The position numbers were made by a program, and so were the translations under genes. Under the pieces are notes generated by a model that did not search any database, was not told where the DNA came from, and worked only from the letters and a program-made list of their open reading frames with translations. Below are positions 10,392-21,657 of a DNA stretch of 64,000 nucleotides, in pieces (within the stretch, counting starts at the first letter, position 1; each line of letters begins with the position of its first letter). The DNA is taken from NCBI RefSeq assembly GCF_004331955.1, contig NZ_CP036532.1, positions 1,488,001 through 1,552,000 on the forward strand, read 5' to 3'. Origin of the DNA: Roseitalea porphyridii. Its GTDB lineage: Bacteria > Pseudomonadota > Alphaproteobacteria > Rhizobiales > Rhizobiaceae.

Positions 10392-11366
10392 ATGTCGATG
10401 TTTCCGTTCGCAGACGACTGGATGAGCCCGCAGGCCAGGGAAAACCCGTTCGTGGCGCTGATGCCGGGCATGGAGCCGCTGCAGAAGACCACCGAAGACT
10501 GGCTTCGCGGCATGGGTGTGCCGAGAGTTCCGGACATGTCCGGCATGGCCGTGCTGCCCGACGCCAAGGCAATCGAAGCCAACATGGAGACGATGCTCAA
10601 CGCGGTGCCGGGCTTCGAGGGCATGCCGAATCTCGCCACTCATCCCGTGGCCGCGATGGCCGCCGGCACCGCCGTGTCGATGGGCGCGGCGAGCCAGATG
10701 ATGGGCACCATGTTCGGCGCGATGACGGGCATGATGGACACCGCCATGCGCATGCAGAAGGCGACCCGCGAGGTCTCGCCCTTCGCGCCGCCCGGGACGG
10801 ACATGACCAACCCGCTCAAGTTCGAGTGGGCGTTCGGCCTGGCTGAAGAGATGGCCGGGAATGCCGCAACCGTGGCCGAGACCACGCCGAAGGCCGAGGT
10901 CCGCGCGCCCCGCAAGAAGGCAACCGCCAGGAGCAACGGCAAGACGAAGCTCGCGCTGGAACCGGCGGCGGCCGTGGCGCCGACGCCCGATGGCGCGCCG
11001 GCCGCGACGATCCCCGCCGCGGAGGCCGTTGCGACCGAGCTTCCGGCCCGCCCCGGAGGCCCGGCCCCGCTCGACATCATGCCCGAGGATTTTCGTCAGC
11101 CACGCAAGGTGGAAAAGCCGGCATCGCCCGACGATCTGAAGATGATCTCGGGCGTCGGTCCCAAGCTCGAAAGCGTGCTCAACAGCCTCGGCATCTGGAC
11201 CTTCGCACAGATCGCCGAGTGGACCCCCGAGGAAGTCGCCTGGGTGGACGATTATCTCCAGTTCAAGGGCCGCATCGAGCGTGACGGCTGGATCGCCCAG
11301 GCTGCCGCGCTCGCCAAGGGCGGCCGCGACGAATATGTCAGGATGTTCGGCAAGGAGCCGCGCTGA
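10392..11366 (+). CDS. Met-rich protein with C-terminal helix-hairpin-helix domain, nuo-embedded
   Basis: This 324-residue protein has no assigned function. It starts at ATG 10392 behind GAGGAGAG. Residues 1-150 are rich in Met, Gly and Ala (GMEPLQ, AASQMMGTMFGAMTGMMDTAMRMQ) and may form an amphipathic helical region. Residues 155-245 are an Ala/Pro/Lys linker. The last 79 residues are about 73% identical, by eye, to the C-terminal domain of NuoE in this same operon (both share ISGVGPKLE, FKGRIERD and the ALAKGG.DEYVR.FGK.PR ending). The two proteins have therefore received the same domain by duplication. Location between nuoF and nuoG suggests a link to the NADH module; the Met-rich half could be membrane-associated. 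Both ideas are inference. Confidence 0.75.
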   Translation: MSMFPFADDWMSPQARENPFVALMPGMEPLQKTTEDWLRGMGVPRVPDMSGMAVLPDAKAIEANMETMLNAVPGFEGMPNLATHPVAAMAAGTAVSMGAASQMMGTMFGAMTGMMDTAMRMQKATREVSPFAPPGTDMTNPLKFEWAFGLAEEMAGNAATVAETTPKAEVRAPRKKATARSNGKTKLALEPAAAVAPTPDGAPAATIPAAEAVATELPARPGGPAPLDIMPEDFRQPRKVEKPASPDDLKMISGVGPKLESVLNSLGIWTFAQIAEWTPEEVAWVDDYLQFKGRIERDGWIAQAAALAKGGRDEYVRMFGKEPR

Positions 11367-11457
11367 GACGGACCCATCGGCCCGGGCGCCAAGGCGTCCG
11401 GGCCGGCCCATTGACCGGCACTTGCAGAAGGCCGGCGACAAAAACGGAGGAAAGCCC

Positions 11458-11919
11458 TTGCTGCTGGCCGAGGCAAACATTGCTCGCGCAAAAAAACCGC
11501 TCGACGATCCGGCCATGGCCGATTTCGTTGCAAGGATCGACCAGGTGAACGCGGTCGCCGAACGCTCGGACGGCTTTGTCTGGCGCTATCAGGTTGCAGA
11601 GGGCAACACGCTCGCGATGGGCGTTTTTGACGATCCGATGGTGATCTTCAACATGAGCGTCTGGGAAACACCCCGGCACCTCGAACACTATGTCTGGAAT
11701 ACCGTCCACAAGCACGTTTACCGGCGCAAGGCCGAGTGGTTCGACGCGATCGAGTCCCATAACTTTGCGATGTGGTGGGTGGAGGACGGGCATCGACCTT
11801 CGCCTGATGAAGCACGCCAACGGCTTGACCATTTGGACCGGCACGGCAATACGGACCATGCGTTCGACTGGGCGCACTTGCCGCACGTCAAGCTGTGGCA
11901 GAGCCAGCGCTGCGCGTGA
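11458..11919 (+). CDS. DUF3291 domain protein
   Basis: This 153-residue protein matches DUF3291 by the recalled pattern LAEANIARAKKPLDDPAMADF, INM/NMSVWETP, HKHVYRRKAEWFD and MWWVEDGHRPSPDEA. The fold is expected to be a dimeric alpha-beta barrel like antibiotic-biosynthesis monooxygenases; no enzymatic role is established. TTG 11458 is taken as start because GGAGG (11446-11450) lies seven nt upstream and no ATG or GTG fits the conserved N-terminus. It lies between the Met-rich HHH gene and nuoG, so it is expressed with complex I. Confidence 0.8.
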   Translation: MLLAEANIARAKKPLDDPAMADFVARIDQVNAVAERSDGFVWRYQVAEGNTLAMGVFDDPMVIFNMSVWETPRHLEHYVWNTVHKHVYRRKAEWFDAIESHNFAMWWVEDGHRPSPDEARQRLDHLDRHGNTDHAFDWAHLPHVKLWQSQRCA

Positions 11920-11948
11920 GATGACGACTGAGAGACGGAAAGGCGCCC

Positions 11949-14036
11949 ATGGCCCTGATCAAGGTTGACGGCAAGGAAATCGAGGTTCCCGACCACTACA
12001 CGCTGTTGCAGGCGTGCGAGGAAGCCGGCGCCGAGATTCCGCGTTTTTGCTATCACGAGCGCCTGTCGATCGCCGGCAACTGCCGGATGTGCCTGGTCGA
12101 GGTGAAGGGCGGGCCGCCCAAGCCCGCCGCGTCCTGCGCGATGGGCGTGCGCGATCTGCGCCCGGGCCCCGAGGGACAGCCGCCTGAGGTTTTCACGACC
12201 ACGCCGATGGTCAAGAAGGCTCGCGAAGGCGTGATGGAATTCCTGCTGATCAACCATCCGCTCGATTGCCCGATCTGCGACCAGGGCGGCGAGTGCGACC
12301 TGCAGGACCAGGCGATGGCCTACGGCATCGATTCCTCGCGCTTCCAGGAGAACAAGCGCGCCGTCGAGGACAAATATATCGGCCCGCTCGTCAAGACGAT
12401 CATGACGCGCTGCATCCACTGCACCCGCTGCGTCCGCTTCACGACCGAGGTCGCCGGAATTTCCGAGCTTGGCCTGATCGGTCGCGGCGAGGACGCCGAG
12501 ATCACCACCTATCTCGAACAGGCGATGACGTCCGAACTGCAGGGCAATGTCATCGACCTTTGCCCGGTCGGCGCGCTCACCTCGCGCCCCTACGCCTTCC
12601 AGGCGCGCCCATGGGAGCTGACCAAGACCGAATCGATCGACGTGATGGACGCGGTCGGCTCGGCCATCCGCGTCGACACGCGCGGCCGCGAGGTCAAGCG
12701 CATCATGCCGCGCGTCAACGAGCAGGTGAACGAGGAGTGGATCTCCGACAAGACCCGCTTCGTCTGGGACGGCCTGCGCACCCAGCGGCTCGACCGGCCC
12801 TACGTGCGCGGCGCCGACGGCAGGCTCAAGCCCGCCGCGTGGAGCGAGGCATTCGCTGCCGTCAAGGCGGCGCTCGACGGCAAGGCGGGCGACCGGATCG
12901 GCGCCATCGCCGGCGATCTGTCCGGTGTCGAGGAGATGTTCGCCGCCAAGCTCCTGATGGAAAGTCTTGGTTCGCCGAACGTCGATTGCCGCCAGGACGG
13001 CGCCGCGCTCGATCCCGCGCTCGGCCGCGCCTCCTACCTGTTCAACGCCACCATCGAAGGCATTGAGGATGCCGACGCGATCCTGATCGTCGGCGCCAAT
13101 CCGCGCTTTGAGGCCTCGGTCCTGAACGCGCGCATCCGCAAGGCCTGGCGCGCCGCGCCGATCCCGATCGGCGTGATCGGCGACATGGGCGATCTGCGCT
13201 ACGATTACGAGGCGCTCGGCGCGGGTCCCGAAACGCTCAAGGATCTGGTCGAAAAGGGCGGCAAGTTCGTCACCAGGCTCAAGAAGGCCAAGCGGCCGCT
13301 GATCATCGTCGGCCAGGGCGCGCTGGCGCGCGGCGACGGCCGCGCCGTGCTCGGCCTTGCCGCAAGCCTTGCTGATCAGGTCGGCGCGCTGACCGAAGAC
13401 TGGAACGGCCTGTGCGTCCTGCACACGGCCGCCGCGCGCGTCGGCGGGCTCGACATCGGCATGGTGCCGGGCGAGGGCGGTCTGAACGCGGCCAGGATGG
13501 TCGCAGAGACCGACGTGCTGTTCCTGCTTGGCGCGGACGAGATGGATCTTCGCAAGCGCAAGCAGGGCGCGACGACCATCTATATCGGCACCCACGGCGA
13601 TGTCGGCGCCCACCATGCCGACATCATCCTGCCGGCCGCGGCCTACACCGAGAAGTCGGCGATCTACGTCAATACCGAGGGTCGCGTGCAGATGACCAAC
13701 CGCGCCGGCTTCCCCCCGGGCGAAGCGCGCGAGGACTGGGCGATCCTGCGCGCCCTGTCCGACGTGATCGGCCACAAGCTGCCGTTCGATTCGCTTGGCC
13801 AGTTGCGCGCGAAACTGTTCGAGGCGCACCCGCATCTGGCCGCGATCGGCACGATCCAGCCCGGCGACGCCGACGCCATGCGTGCATTGGCCTCCAAGGG
13901 CGGACGGCTGGGGAAATCGGCGTTTGCATCACCGGTCAAAGACTTCTATCTGACCAACCCGATCGCCCGCGCCTCGGCCGTCATGGCCGAATGCTCGGCG
14001 CTGGCGCGCAACGCCATGCCCGAAGCGGCGGAATAA
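11949..14036 (+). CDS. nuoG: NADH-quinone oxidoreductase subunit G
   Basis: The 695-residue '75-kDa' subunit extends the Fe-S wire. Its N-terminus binds [2Fe-2S] N1b on C34, C45, C48 and C63. A HxxxCxxCxxxxxC segment ([15 protein letters not shown]) and the CIHCTRC..LCPVGAL segment hold the two [4Fe-4S] clusters N5 and N4. The remainder is the molybdopterin-oxidoreductase-like domain without cofactor function. ATG 11949 has GGAAAGG upstream. It is 29 nt downstream of the DUF3291 gene. Confidence 0.97.
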   Translation: MALIKVDGKEIEVPDHYTLLQACEEAGAEIPRFCYHERLSIAGNCRMCLVEVKGGPPKPAASCAMGVRDLRPGPEGQPPEVFTTTPMVKKAREGVMEFLLINHPLDCPICDQGGECDLQDQAMAYGIDSSRFQENKRAVEDKYIGPLVKTIMTRCIHCTRCVRFTTEVAGISELGLIGRGEDAEITTYLEQAMTSELQGNVIDLCPVGALTSRPYAFQARPWELTKTESIDVMDAVGSAIRVDTRGREVKRIMPRVNEQVNEEWISDKTRFVWDGLRTQRLDRPYVRGADGRLKPAAWSEAFAAVKAALDGKAGDRIGAIAGDLSGVEEMFAAKLLMESLGSPNVDCRQDGAALDPALGRASYLFNATIEGIEDADAILIVGANPRFEASVLNARIRKAWRAAPIPIGVIGDMGDLRYDYEALGAGPETLKDLVEKGGKFVTRLKKAKRPLIIVGQGALARGDGRAVLGLAASLADQVGALTEDWNGLCVLHTAAARVGGLDIGMVPGEGGLNAARMVAETDVLFLLGADEMDLRKRKQGATTIYIGTHGDVGAHHADIILPAAAYTEKSAIYVNTEGRVQMTNRAGFPPGEAREDWAILRALSDVIGHKLPFDSLGQLRAKLFEAHPHLAAIGTIQPGDADAMRALASKGGRLGKSAFASPVKDFYLTNPIARASAVMAECSALARNAMPEAAE

Positions 14037-14057
14037 GCCGGCGATTGGACCGATATC

Positions 14058-15092
14058 ATGCTTGAGACCTACGTCATTCCCGGCCTGCTGATCCTCGCCC
14101 AGTCGCTGGCGTTCCTGACGGTGCTGCTCGTGTTCACCGCGTTCGTGCTGTACGCCGACCGCAAGATCTGGGCTGCCGTGCAGAGCCGGAAGGGCCCCAA
14201 CGTGGTCGGCCCGTTCGGCCTGCTGCAGTCCTTCGCCGACCTTTTGAAGTTCGTCATCAAGGAACCGATCATTCCCGCCGGCGCAAACCGGGGCATCTTC
14301 CTGTTCGCGCCGCTCGTGTCGGCCGGCCTTGCGCTGATCGCCTGGGCCGTGATCCCGGTGCAGGAAGGCTGGGCGATCGCCAATATCAATGTCGGCATCC
14401 TGTTCGTGTTCGCCGTCTCCGCGCTCGAGGTCTACGGCGTGATCATGGCCGGCTGGGCGTCGAACTCGAAATATCCGTTCCTGGGCGCGCTGCGCTCGGC
14501 CGCGCAGATGGTCTCCTACGAGGTCTCCATCGGCTTCGTGATCGTCACCGTGCTGCTGCTGGTGGGTTCGCTCAACCTGACCGACATCGTGCTCGCCCAG
14601 CGCGACGGCATCGGCACCTGGCTGGGCCTGCCGAACACGTTCCTCGACTGGCACTGGCTCGGCCTTTTGCCGATGTTCGTGATCTTCTTCATCTCCGCGC
14701 TCGCCGAGACCAACCGGCCGCCCTTCGATCTGGTCGAGGCCGAATCGGAACTCGTCGCCGGTCACATGATCGAATATTCGTCGACGCCCTACATGCTGTT
14801 CATGCTGGGCGAGTACATCGCCATCCTTCTGATGTGCGCGCTGACCGTGATCCTGTTCATGGGCGGATGGCTGCCGCCTTTCGATTTCGCGCCGTTCACC
14901 TGGCTGCCCGGCGTGTTCTGGTTCATGTTCAAGCTGTGTCTGGTCTTCTTCATGTTCGCCATGGTGAAGGCGATCGTGCCGCGCTACCGCTACGACCAGC
15001 TCATGCGCCTTGGCTGGAAGGTGTTCCTGCCCATATCCCTGTTCATGGTGGTGGCCACCGCCGCCTTCCTCAAGCTGACCGGCTGGGCTTAA
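14058..15092 (+). CDS. nuoH: NADH-quinone oxidoreductase subunit H
   Basis: This 344-residue membrane subunit with about eight helices joins the peripheral arm to the membrane arm and lines the quinone channel. Conserved landmarks are [39 protein letters not shown] and [23 protein letters not shown], the last carrying the acidic loop residues near the E-channel. ATG 14058 follows nuoG by 21 nt. Confidence 0.97.
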   Translation: MLETYVIPGLLILAQSLAFLTVLLVFTAFVLYADRKIWAAVQSRKGPNVVGPFGLLQSFADLLKFVIKEPIIPAGANRGIFLFAPLVSAGLALIAWAVIPVQEGWAIANINVGILFVFAVSALEVYGVIMAGWASNSKYPFLGALRSAAQMVSYEVSIGFVIVTVLLLVGSLNLTDIVLAQRDGIGTWLGLPNTFLDWHWLGLLPMFVIFFISALAETNRPPFDLVEAESELVAGHMIEYSSTPYMLFMLGEYIAILLMCALTVILFMGGWLPPFDFAPFTWLPGVFWFMFKLCLVFFMFAMVKAIVPRYRYDQLMRLGWKVFLPISLFMVVATAAFLKLTGWA

Positions 15093-15116
15093 GCCAAAGG
15101 ACCGGAGACCGAACCG

Positions 15117-15608
15117 ATGACAACATTCGCGCAAGCCGCCAAATCGCTGCTGTTGGCCGAGTTCGTCAGCGCCTTCTTCATGGCGATGCGCCGGTTCGTG
15201 GCGCCCAAGGCGACGATCAACTACCCGCACGAGAAGGGCAAGCTGAGCCCGCGCTTCAGGGGTGAGCACGCGCTGCGCCGCTATCCCAATGGCGAGGAGC
15301 GCTGCATCGCCTGCAAGCTGTGCGAGGCGATCTGCCCGGCCCAGGCGATCACCATCGAGGCCGGCCCGCGCCGCAACGACGGCACGCGGCGCACGGTCCG
15401 CTACGACATCGACATGGTCAAATGCATCTATTGCGGCTTCTGCCAGGAGGCCTGTCCGGTCGATGCGATCGTCGAGGGACCGAACTTCGAGTTCGCCACC
15501 GAGACGCGCGAGGAACTGTACTACGACAAGGAAAAACTGCTGGCCAACGGGGACCGGTGGGAACGCGAGATCGCCCGCAACATGGCGCTCGACGCGCCCT
15601 ACCGTTGA
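15117..15608 (+). CDS. nuoI: NADH-quinone oxidoreductase subunit I
   Basis: This is a 163-residue ferredoxin-like subunit with two [4Fe-4S] clusters, N6a and N6b. The ligand sets are C63, C66, C69, C73 ([12 protein letters not shown]) and C103, C106, C109, C113 ([12 protein letters not shown]). An N-terminal amphipathic helix anchors it to NuoH. ATG 15117 is preceded by GGAG. A 111-nt gap before nuoJ is the largest break among the canonical nuo genes and may hold an internal promoter, but no clear one was found. Confidence 0.97.
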   Translation: MTTFAQAAKSLLLAEFVSAFFMAMRRFVAPKATINYPHEKGKLSPRFRGEHALRRYPNGEERCIACKLCEAICPAQAITIEAGPRRNDGTRRTVRYDIDMVKCIYCGFCQEACPVDAIVEGPNFEFATETREELYYDKEKLLANGDRWEREIARNMALDAPYR

Positions 15609-15719
15609 GGCCGGCGACAAGAAAAGTCCACGGGGCGGGGCGGTTCAACCAAATGCGCCTAGCCCCAGCGCGCCGGGCCTGCTAGAGCGCAGCCGGCACA
15701 CCACAGATCGGGGAAACAC

Positions 15720-16346
15720 ATGCTGTTGACCGGCCTTTCGGCGGCATTCTTCTACATGTTCGCGCTCGTTGCGGTGACATGCTCGGTCATGGTCGTCGTG
15801 GCGCGCAATCCGGTGCATTCGGTGCTCTACCTGATCGCGGTGTTCTTCAACACCGCCGCGCTCTTCATCCTGACCGGCGCCGAGTTCCTCGGCATGATCC
15901 TGCTGGCGGTCTATGTCGGCGCCGTGGCGGTGCTGTTCCTGTTCGTCGTCATGATGCTCGAGGTCAATCGCGCCTCCGTGCGCCAGGGCATCGCGGAATA
16001 CGCGCCGGTTGGCGTTCTGATCGGCATCGTCATCGCCGCCCAGCTTCTGATCGTTGTGGTCGGCCAGTCCTTTGCCGTGGCGACGCCCGGCACGGCCGAA
16101 CTGCCGATGCCGGACCCGGCGGTGCGCCACAACACGGCCGCGCTCGGCGACGTGCTCTACACCGACTATGTCTACTTCTTCCAGATCGCCGGCATGGTGC
16201 TGCTGGTGGCGATGATCGGCGCCATCGTTTTGACGCTTCGCGACCCCCGTCCGCAGGTCAAGCGCCAGGACATCGGCGCCCAGGTCGGCCGCGATCCGAA
16301 GAAGGCGATCGAACTGGTCGATGTCGACAGCGGCAAGGGGCTCTGA
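15720..16346 (+). CDS. nuoJ: NADH-quinone oxidoreductase subunit J
   Basis: This 208-residue membrane subunit has five predicted helices. The conserved third-helix region [25 protein letters not shown], which undergoes the pi-bulge transition during coupling, is intact. The C-terminus extends as a polar tail ([18 protein letters not shown]) usual for alphaproteobacteria. ATG 15720 follows GGGGAA. Confidence 0.96.
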   Translation: MLLTGLSAAFFYMFALVAVTCSVMVVVARNPVHSVLYLIAVFFNTAALFILTGAEFLGMILLAVYVGAVAVLFLFVVMMLEVNRASVRQGIAEYAPVGVLIGIVIAAQLLIVVVGQSFAVATPGTAELPMPDPAVRHNTAALGDVLYTDYVYFFQIAGMVLLVAMIGAIVLTLRDPRPQVKRQDIGAQVGRDPKKAIELVDVDSGKGL

Positions 16347-16354
16347 AAGACGCC

Positions 16355-16663
16355 ATGACCATCACCATCGCCCACTTTCTGACCGTCTCGGCGCTGATGT
16401 TCGTCATCGGCATCTTCGGCATCTTCCTCAACCGCAAGTCCGTCATCGTCATCCTGATGAGCGTCGAACTGATCCTTCTGTCGGTGAACCTGAACTTCAT
16501 CGCCTTTTCGGCGCACCTGCAGGATCTGGTCGGCCAGGTCTTCGCCCTGTTCGTGCTGACCGTCGCGGCGGCCGAAGCCGCCATCGGGCTTGCCATCCTC
16601 GTTGTCTTCTACCGCAATCGCGGCTCGATCGCCGTTGAAGACGTCTCCACGATGAAGGGCTGA
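16355..16663 (+). CDS. nuoK: NADH-quinone oxidoreductase subunit K
   Basis: This 102-residue, three-helix subunit is homologous to MrpC. The membrane glutamates needed for proton transfer are visible in [11 protein letters not shown] (second helix) and in [14 protein letters not shown] 16355 lies eight nt after the nuoJ stop. It is a short reading frame but unmistakable. Confidence 0.96.
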   Translation: MTITIAHFLTVSALMFVIGIFGIFLNRKSVIVILMSVELILLSVNLNFIAFSAHLQDLVGQVFALFVLTVAAAEAAIGLAILVVFYRNRGSIAVEDVSTMKG

Positions 16664-16671
16664 TCGCACCC

Positions 16672-18681
16672 ATGTATCACGCCATCGTCTTCCTGCCCCT
16701 TCTGGGCGCGCTGATTGCCGGCTTCGGCGGACGCGCGCTCGGCGCAAAGGCCTGCGAATACGTCACCTCCGGCTTTCTGGTGATCGCCGCGATCCTGTCG
16801 TGGATCGCGCTGATCACGGTCGGCTTCTCGGAAGCCGATCCGCGCACGGTCCAGGTCATGCGGTTCATGGATTCGGGCAATCTGGATGTCGACTGGGCCT
16901 TCCGCATCGACACGCTGACGGTGGTCATGCTCGTCGTCGTGACGACCGTCTCCTCGCTCGTGCACATCTATTCGATCGGCTACATGCACCACGACCCGCA
17001 CCGGCCGCGGTTCTTCGCCTATCTGTCGCTGTTCACCTTCGCCATGCTGATGCTGGTGACCGCCGACAATCTGATCCAGATGTTCTTCGGCTGGGAGGGC
17101 GTCGGGCTCGCCTCCTATCTGCTGATCGGCTTCTGGTACAAGAAGGCCTCGGCCAACAACGCCGCCATGAAGGCGTTCATCGTCAACAGGGTTGGCGATT
17201 TCGGCTTCATCCTGGGCATTTTCGGCGTGTTCGTGCTGTTCGGCTCGGTCAATTTCGACACGATCTTCGCCAATGCCGCCGCCTTCGCGTCCGTCGACGG
17301 CGAGGCATCCGAGGCGGCGCGCGAGGTGCTGCTGACCTTCCTCTGGATGGACCTGACCGCCGGCGAGGCGCTGACCGCCGTGTGCCTGCTGCTGTTCCTG
17401 GGCGCGATGGGCAAGTCGGCCCAGTTCCTGCTGCACACCTGGCTGCCCGACGCGATGGAGGGCCCGACGCCGGTCTCCGCGCTCATCCATGCCGCCACCA
17501 TGGTCACGGCGGGCGTGTTCATGGTCGCGCGCCTGTCGCCGATCTTCGAATATTCACAGGACGCGCTGACCGTCGTCACCATCGTCGGCGCCATCACCGC
17601 CTTCTTCGCCGCCACGGTCGGCCTCGTCCAGAACGACATCAAGCGCGTCATCGCCTATTCGACCTGCTCGCAGCTCGGCTACATGTTCGTCGCGCTCGGC
17701 ATCGGCGCCTATGGCGCCGCGATGTTCCACCTGTTCACCCACGCCTTCTTCAAGGCGCTCTTGTTCCTGGGCGCCGGCTCGGTGATCCACGCGGTCTCCG
17801 ACGAGCAGGACATGCGCAAGATGGGCGGGCTCCGCAAGCACATCCCGATGACCTACTGGATGATGATCATCGGCACGGTCGCGCTGACCGGGGTCGGCAT
17901 TCCGGGCACTTACATTGGCACCGCCGGCTTCTTCTCCAAGGACGCCATCATCGAGAGCGCTTTCGTCGGCCAGAACGCGGCCGCCGGCATCGCCTTCGGC
18001 CTGCTGGTGATCGCCGCGCTGTTCACCTCGTTCTATTCCTGGCGCCTGATCTTCATGACCTTCCACGGCAAGCCGCGCGCCACGGCCGATGTCATGCACC
18101 ATGTGCACGAATCGCCGCCCGTGATGCTGGTGCCGCTCTACGTGCTTGCGGCGGGCGCCCTGTTTGCCGGCGTCCTCTTCTATTCGGCGTTCGTCGGCCA
18201 CGGCCACCACGAGGGCTGGTACAACGACTTCTTCCGCACGGCGCTGTTCGCCGGACCCGACAACCATGTTCTCGACGAGTTCCACGACGTTCCCTACTGG
18301 GTGAAGTGGAGCCCGTTCGTGGTCATGGCCATCGGCCTTGTGACGGCGTGGTACATGTATATCCGCTCGCCGGAGACCCCGGCCGCACTCGCCCGCCAGC
18401 ACGCCGGCCTTTACCGGTTCCTGCTCAACAAATGGTATTTCGACGAACTCTACGACTTCCTGTTCGTCCGCCCGGCAAAGCGTCTCGGCACCTTCCTGTG
18501 GAAGCGCGGAGACGGCTGGCTGATCGACGGGTTCGGACCGGACGGCGTCGCCAGACGCGTCACCGACGTCACCGGCCGCGTGGTCAAGTGGCAGACCGGC
18601 TACATCTACCACTACGCCTTCGCCATGGTGATCGGCATCGCCGCGCTCGTCACCTGGATGATGCTCGGAGGAGTGCTGTGA
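16672..18681 (+). CDS. nuoL: NADH-quinone oxidoreductase subunit L
   Basis: At 669 residues this is the largest antiporter-like proton-pumping subunit, with about 16 helices and the long lateral helix at the C-terminus. Family motifs include [51 protein letters not shown] and [23 protein letters not shown] 16672 begins right at the first helix. Its TGA overlaps the nuoM ATG by one base. Confidence 0.97.
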   Translation: MYHAIVFLPLLGALIAGFGGRALGAKACEYVTSGFLVIAAILSWIALITVGFSEADPRTVQVMRFMDSGNLDVDWAFRIDTLTVVMLVVVTTVSSLVHIYSIGYMHHDPHRPRFFAYLSLFTFAMLMLVTADNLIQMFFGWEGVGLASYLLIGFWYKKASANNAAMKAFIVNRVGDFGFILGIFGVFVLFGSVNFDTIFANAAAFASVDGEASEAAREVLLTFLWMDLTAGEALTAVCLLLFLGAMGKSAQFLLHTWLPDAMEGPTPVSALIHAATMVTAGVFMVARLSPIFEYSQDALTVVTIVGAITAFFAATVGLVQNDIKRVIAYSTCSQLGYMFVALGIGAYGAAMFHLFTHAFFKALLFLGAGSVIHAVSDEQDMRKMGGLRKHIPMTYWMMIIGTVALTGVGIPGTYIGTAGFFSKDAIIESAFVGQNAAAGIAFGLLVIAALFTSFYSWRLIFMTFHGKPRATADVMHHVHESPPVMLVPLYVLAAGALFAGVLFYSAFVGHGHHEGWYNDFFRTALFAGPDNHVLDEFHDVPYWVKWSPFVVMAIGLVTAWYMYIRSPETPAALARQHAGLYRFLLNKWYFDELYDFLFVRPAKRLGTFLWKRGDGWLIDGFGPDGVARRVTDVTGRVVKWQTGYIYHYAFAMVIGIAALVTWMMLGGVL

Positions 18682-20201
18682 TGGCCGGCATGCCGCTTCT
18701 GTCGCTGGTCACCTTCCTGCCGCTGGTCGGTGTCCTCGTCATCTTCTTCATCTCCGACGAGACGGAGATGGGCCTGCGCAACATCCGCATGGTCGCGCTG
18801 CTGACGACCGTGTTCACGTTCCTCGTCTCGCTGCTGATCTGGGCCGGCTTCGACACGTCCAATCCCGGTTTCCAGTTCGTCGAGGAGGCCGAGTGGCTCG
18901 GCGGTGGGCTGACCTACCGTATGGGCGTCGACGGCATCTCGATGCTGTTCGTCATCCTGACCACCTTCCTGATGCCGATCTGCATCCTGGCGAGCTGGGA
19001 GGCGGTGCAGAGCCGCGTGAAGGCCTACATGCTCGCCTTCCTGATCCTCGAGACGCTGATGATCGGCGTGTTCTGCGCGCTCGACATCGTGCTGTTCTAC
19101 GTCTTCTTCGAGGGCGGCCTGATCCCGATGTTCATCATCATCGGCGTGTGGGGCGGCAAGCGGCGCGTCTACGCCTCGTTCAAGTTCTTCCTCTACACGC
19201 TGCTCGGCTCGGTGCTGATGCTGCTCGCCATCATGGCCATGTACTGGGAGGCGGGCACGACCTCGATCCCCGAACTTCTCGCCCATGATTTCCCGCCGCA
19301 GATGCAGTTCTGGCTGTGGCTGGCCTTCTTTGCGTCCTTCGCCGTCAAGATGCCGATGTGGCCGGTGCACACCTGGTTGCCGGACGCCCACGTCGAGGCG
19401 CCGACGGCCGGCTCGGTGATCCTTGCCGGCATCCTGCTCAAGCTCGGCGGCTATGGCTTCATCCGCTTTTCGCTGGGCATGTTCCCGCTCGCCTCGGCCG
19501 ATCTGGCCTGGCTCGTGTTCACCCTGTCGGTGATCGCCATCGTCTACACCTCGCTGGTGGCGATGATGCAGCAGGACATGAAGAAGCTGATCGCCTATTC
19601 GTCGGTCGCCCATATGGGCTTCGTGACGATGGGCATCTTCGCCGCCAACGTGCAGGGCCTTGAGGGCGCGATCTTCCAGATGCTCAGCCACGGCCTCGTC
19701 TCGGGCGCGCTGTTCCTGTGCGTCGGCGTCGTCTACGACCGGCTGCACACGCGCGAAATCGCCGCCTATGGCGGGCTGGTCCACAACATGCCGGCCTATG
19801 CGGTCGCCTTCATGGTGTTCACCATGGCCAATGTCGGCCTGCCGGGCACGTCGGGCTTCGTCGGCGAGTTCCTCACCCTGATGGGCATGTTCCGCGTCAA
19901 CACCTGGTTCGCCCTGTTTGCGGCGACCGGCGTGATCCTGTCGGCCTGCTATGCGCTGTGGCTCTATCGGCGCGTCATCTTCGGCGCGCTCGAAAAGGAG
20001 ACGCTGAAATCGCTGCTCGATCTTTCCACCCGCGAGAAGGTCACGCTCTACCCGCTCGTCGTGCTGACGATCTTCTTCGGCGTCTATCCCGCGCCCATCC
20101 TCGATGTGATCGGCCCCTCGGTCGAGGCGCTGCTGGTCGACTACCAGGCCGCGCTCGATGCGGCCGCCGCGGCCGGTGACGTTGCCGCGCAGATGAACTG
20201 A
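18681..20201 (+). CDS. nuoM: NADH-quinone oxidoreductase subunit M
   Basis: This is a 506-residue antiporter-like subunit. The start ATG 18681 overlaps the nuoL stop (TGATG) and puts the first hydrophobic helix at residues 5-25. Diagnostic stretches are [21 protein letters not shown], with the conserved pumping glutamate, [27 protein letters not shown] and [18 protein letters not shown]. The C-terminus ends in an Ala-rich tail. Confidence 0.97.
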   Translation: MAGMPLLSLVTFLPLVGVLVIFFISDETEMGLRNIRMVALLTTVFTFLVSLLIWAGFDTSNPGFQFVEEAEWLGGGLTYRMGVDGISMLFVILTTFLMPICILASWEAVQSRVKAYMLAFLILETLMIGVFCALDIVLFYVFFEGGLIPMFIIIGVWGGKRRVYASFKFFLYTLLGSVLMLLAIMAMYWEAGTTSIPELLAHDFPPQMQFWLWLAFFASFAVKMPMWPVHTWLPDAHVEAPTAGSVILAGILLKLGGYGFIRFSLGMFPLASADLAWLVFTLSVIAIVYTSLVAMMQQDMKKLIAYSSVAHMGFVTMGIFAANVQGLEGAIFQMLSHGLVSGALFLCVGVVYDRLHTREIAAYGGLVHNMPAYAVAFMVFTMANVGLPGTSGFVGEFLTLMGMFRVNTWFALFAATGVILSACYALWLYRRVIFGALEKETLKSLLDLSTREKVTLYPLVVLTIFFGVYPAPILDVIGPSVEALLVDYQAALDAAAAAGDVAAQMN

Positions 20202-20212
20202 ACGGACCCACG

Positions 20213-21655
20213 ATGACCGCCCAAGACCTTGCCCAGAGCCTTGTCATCGCAGCGCCCGAGCTGATCATCGCGGTCGGCGCGATGGCGCTCCTGATGGTCG
20301 GCGTGTTCGTCCACAAGGACCGCGCCAACGCGATCGTGACGTCGCTCACGGTGGCGCTTCTGGTCGCCGCGCTCGGCTGGATGGTCTTCTTCACGCCGAC
20401 GGGCCCGGCCTTCGGCGGCGCCTATGTCCATGACGCCTTCAGCCTGTTCATGAAGACGCTCGTGCTGGTCGGTTCGACCGTTGCGCTCGTCATGTCGGTC
20501 GGCTTTGCCCGCGAGGAGAAGTTCGACCGGTTCGAGTTCCCGATCCTGATCGCGCTGGCGACGCTGGGCATGATGCTGATGGTCTCGGCCGACAATCTGC
20601 TCGGGCTCTACATGGCGCTCGAACTGCAGTCGCTGGCGCTCTACGTGATTGCCGCGATCAACCGCGATTCGATCCGCTCGACGGAAGCGGGCCTGAAATA
20701 TTTCGTCTTGGGCGCGCTGTCGTCGGGCATGATGCTGTACGGCATCTCGCTGATCTACGGCTTTACCGGCCACATCGACTATCAGGCGATCGCCGGAGCG
20801 ATAGGCGGCGAGCGCTCGATCGGGCTGCTGTTCGGCCTCGTTTTCCTGCTCGTCGGGCTGGCCTTCAAGATCTCGGCCGTGCCGTTCCACATGTGGACCC
20901 CCGACGTCTACGAGGGCGCGCCGACACCGGTGACGGCCTTCCTCGCCGCCGCGCCGAAGATGGCCGCCATGGCGCTTCTTGTGCGCGTGGTCATGGAGGC
21001 GTTCCAGCCCGTGACCACCGACTGGCAGCAGATCATCGTCTTCATCTCGATCGCCTCGATGCTGCTCGGCTCGTTCGCCGCCATCGGCCAGAGCAACATC
21101 AAGCGCCTGATGGCCTATTCGTCGATCGGCCATATGGGCTACGCGCTGGTCGGCCTCGCGGCCGGCTCGGTCGCCGGCGTTCAGGGCGTCATGCTGTACA
21201 TGGCGATCTATCTGGCGATGACGCTGGGCACCTTCGCCTTCATCCTGGCCATGCGGCGCAAGGACGAGGGCAATGTCGAGCAGATTTCCGATCTTGCCGG
21301 CTATGCAGCCAACAATCCGCTGATGGCGACGATCCTGACCGCGCTGATGTTCTCGCTGACCGGCATCCCGCCGCTCGCCGGCTTCTGGGCCAAATGGTAT
21401 GTCTTCCTCGCCGCCGTGGAGGCGGGGCTGTGGCCGCTGGCGATCATCGGCGTGCTCGCCTCGGTGGTCGGCGCCTACTATTATCTGCGCATCATCAAGA
21501 TCATGTGGTTCGACGACGCCGAGGCGCGCTTTGTTGCCCCGGCGGGCGAACTGCGGCTGGTGATGGGCGCAAGCGGCCTGTTCGTTCTGGCCTACATCGT
21601 CTTCGGCGGGCCGATCGCGGCCTATGCCGAAACCGCCGCGCGGACCTTCTTCTGA
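20213..21655 (+). CDS. nuoN: NADH-quinone oxidoreductase subunit N
   Basis: This 480-residue antiporter-like subunit completes complex I. Landmarks are [45 protein letters not shown] and [23 protein letters not shown] 20213 follows nuoM by 11 nt, and its TGA is only two nt from the start of birA. The complex is thus complete (A to N, separate C and D) within one transcriptional direction. Confidence 0.97.
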   Translation: MTAQDLAQSLVIAAPELIIAVGAMALLMVGVFVHKDRANAIVTSLTVALLVAALGWMVFFTPTGPAFGGAYVHDAFSLFMKTLVLVGSTVALVMSVGFAREEKFDRFEFPILIALATLGMMLMVSADNLLGLYMALELQSLALYVIAAINRDSIRSTEAGLKYFVLGALSSGMMLYGISLIYGFTGHIDYQAIAGAIGGERSIGLLFGLVFLLVGLAFKISAVPFHMWTPDVYEGAPTPVTAFLAAAPKMAAMALLVRVVMEAFQPVTTDWQQIIVFISIASMLLGSFAAIGQSNIKRLMAYSSIGHMGYALVGLAAGSVAGVQGVMLYMAIYLAMTLGTFAFILAMRRKDEGNVEQISDLAGYAANNPLMATILTALMFSLTGIPPLAGFWAKWYVFLAAVEAGLWPLAIIGVLASVVGAYYYLRIIKIMWFDDAEARFVAPAGELRLVMGASGLFVLAYIVFGGPIAAYAETAARTFF

Positions 21656-21657
21656 TC

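Noticed and set aside
16800-18680. Large 5' extension of the nuoM frame back through nuoL
   Set aside because: The extension is an out-of-frame reading of nuoL. NuoM begins at 18681, where the hydrophobic helix and the TGATG overlap are found.
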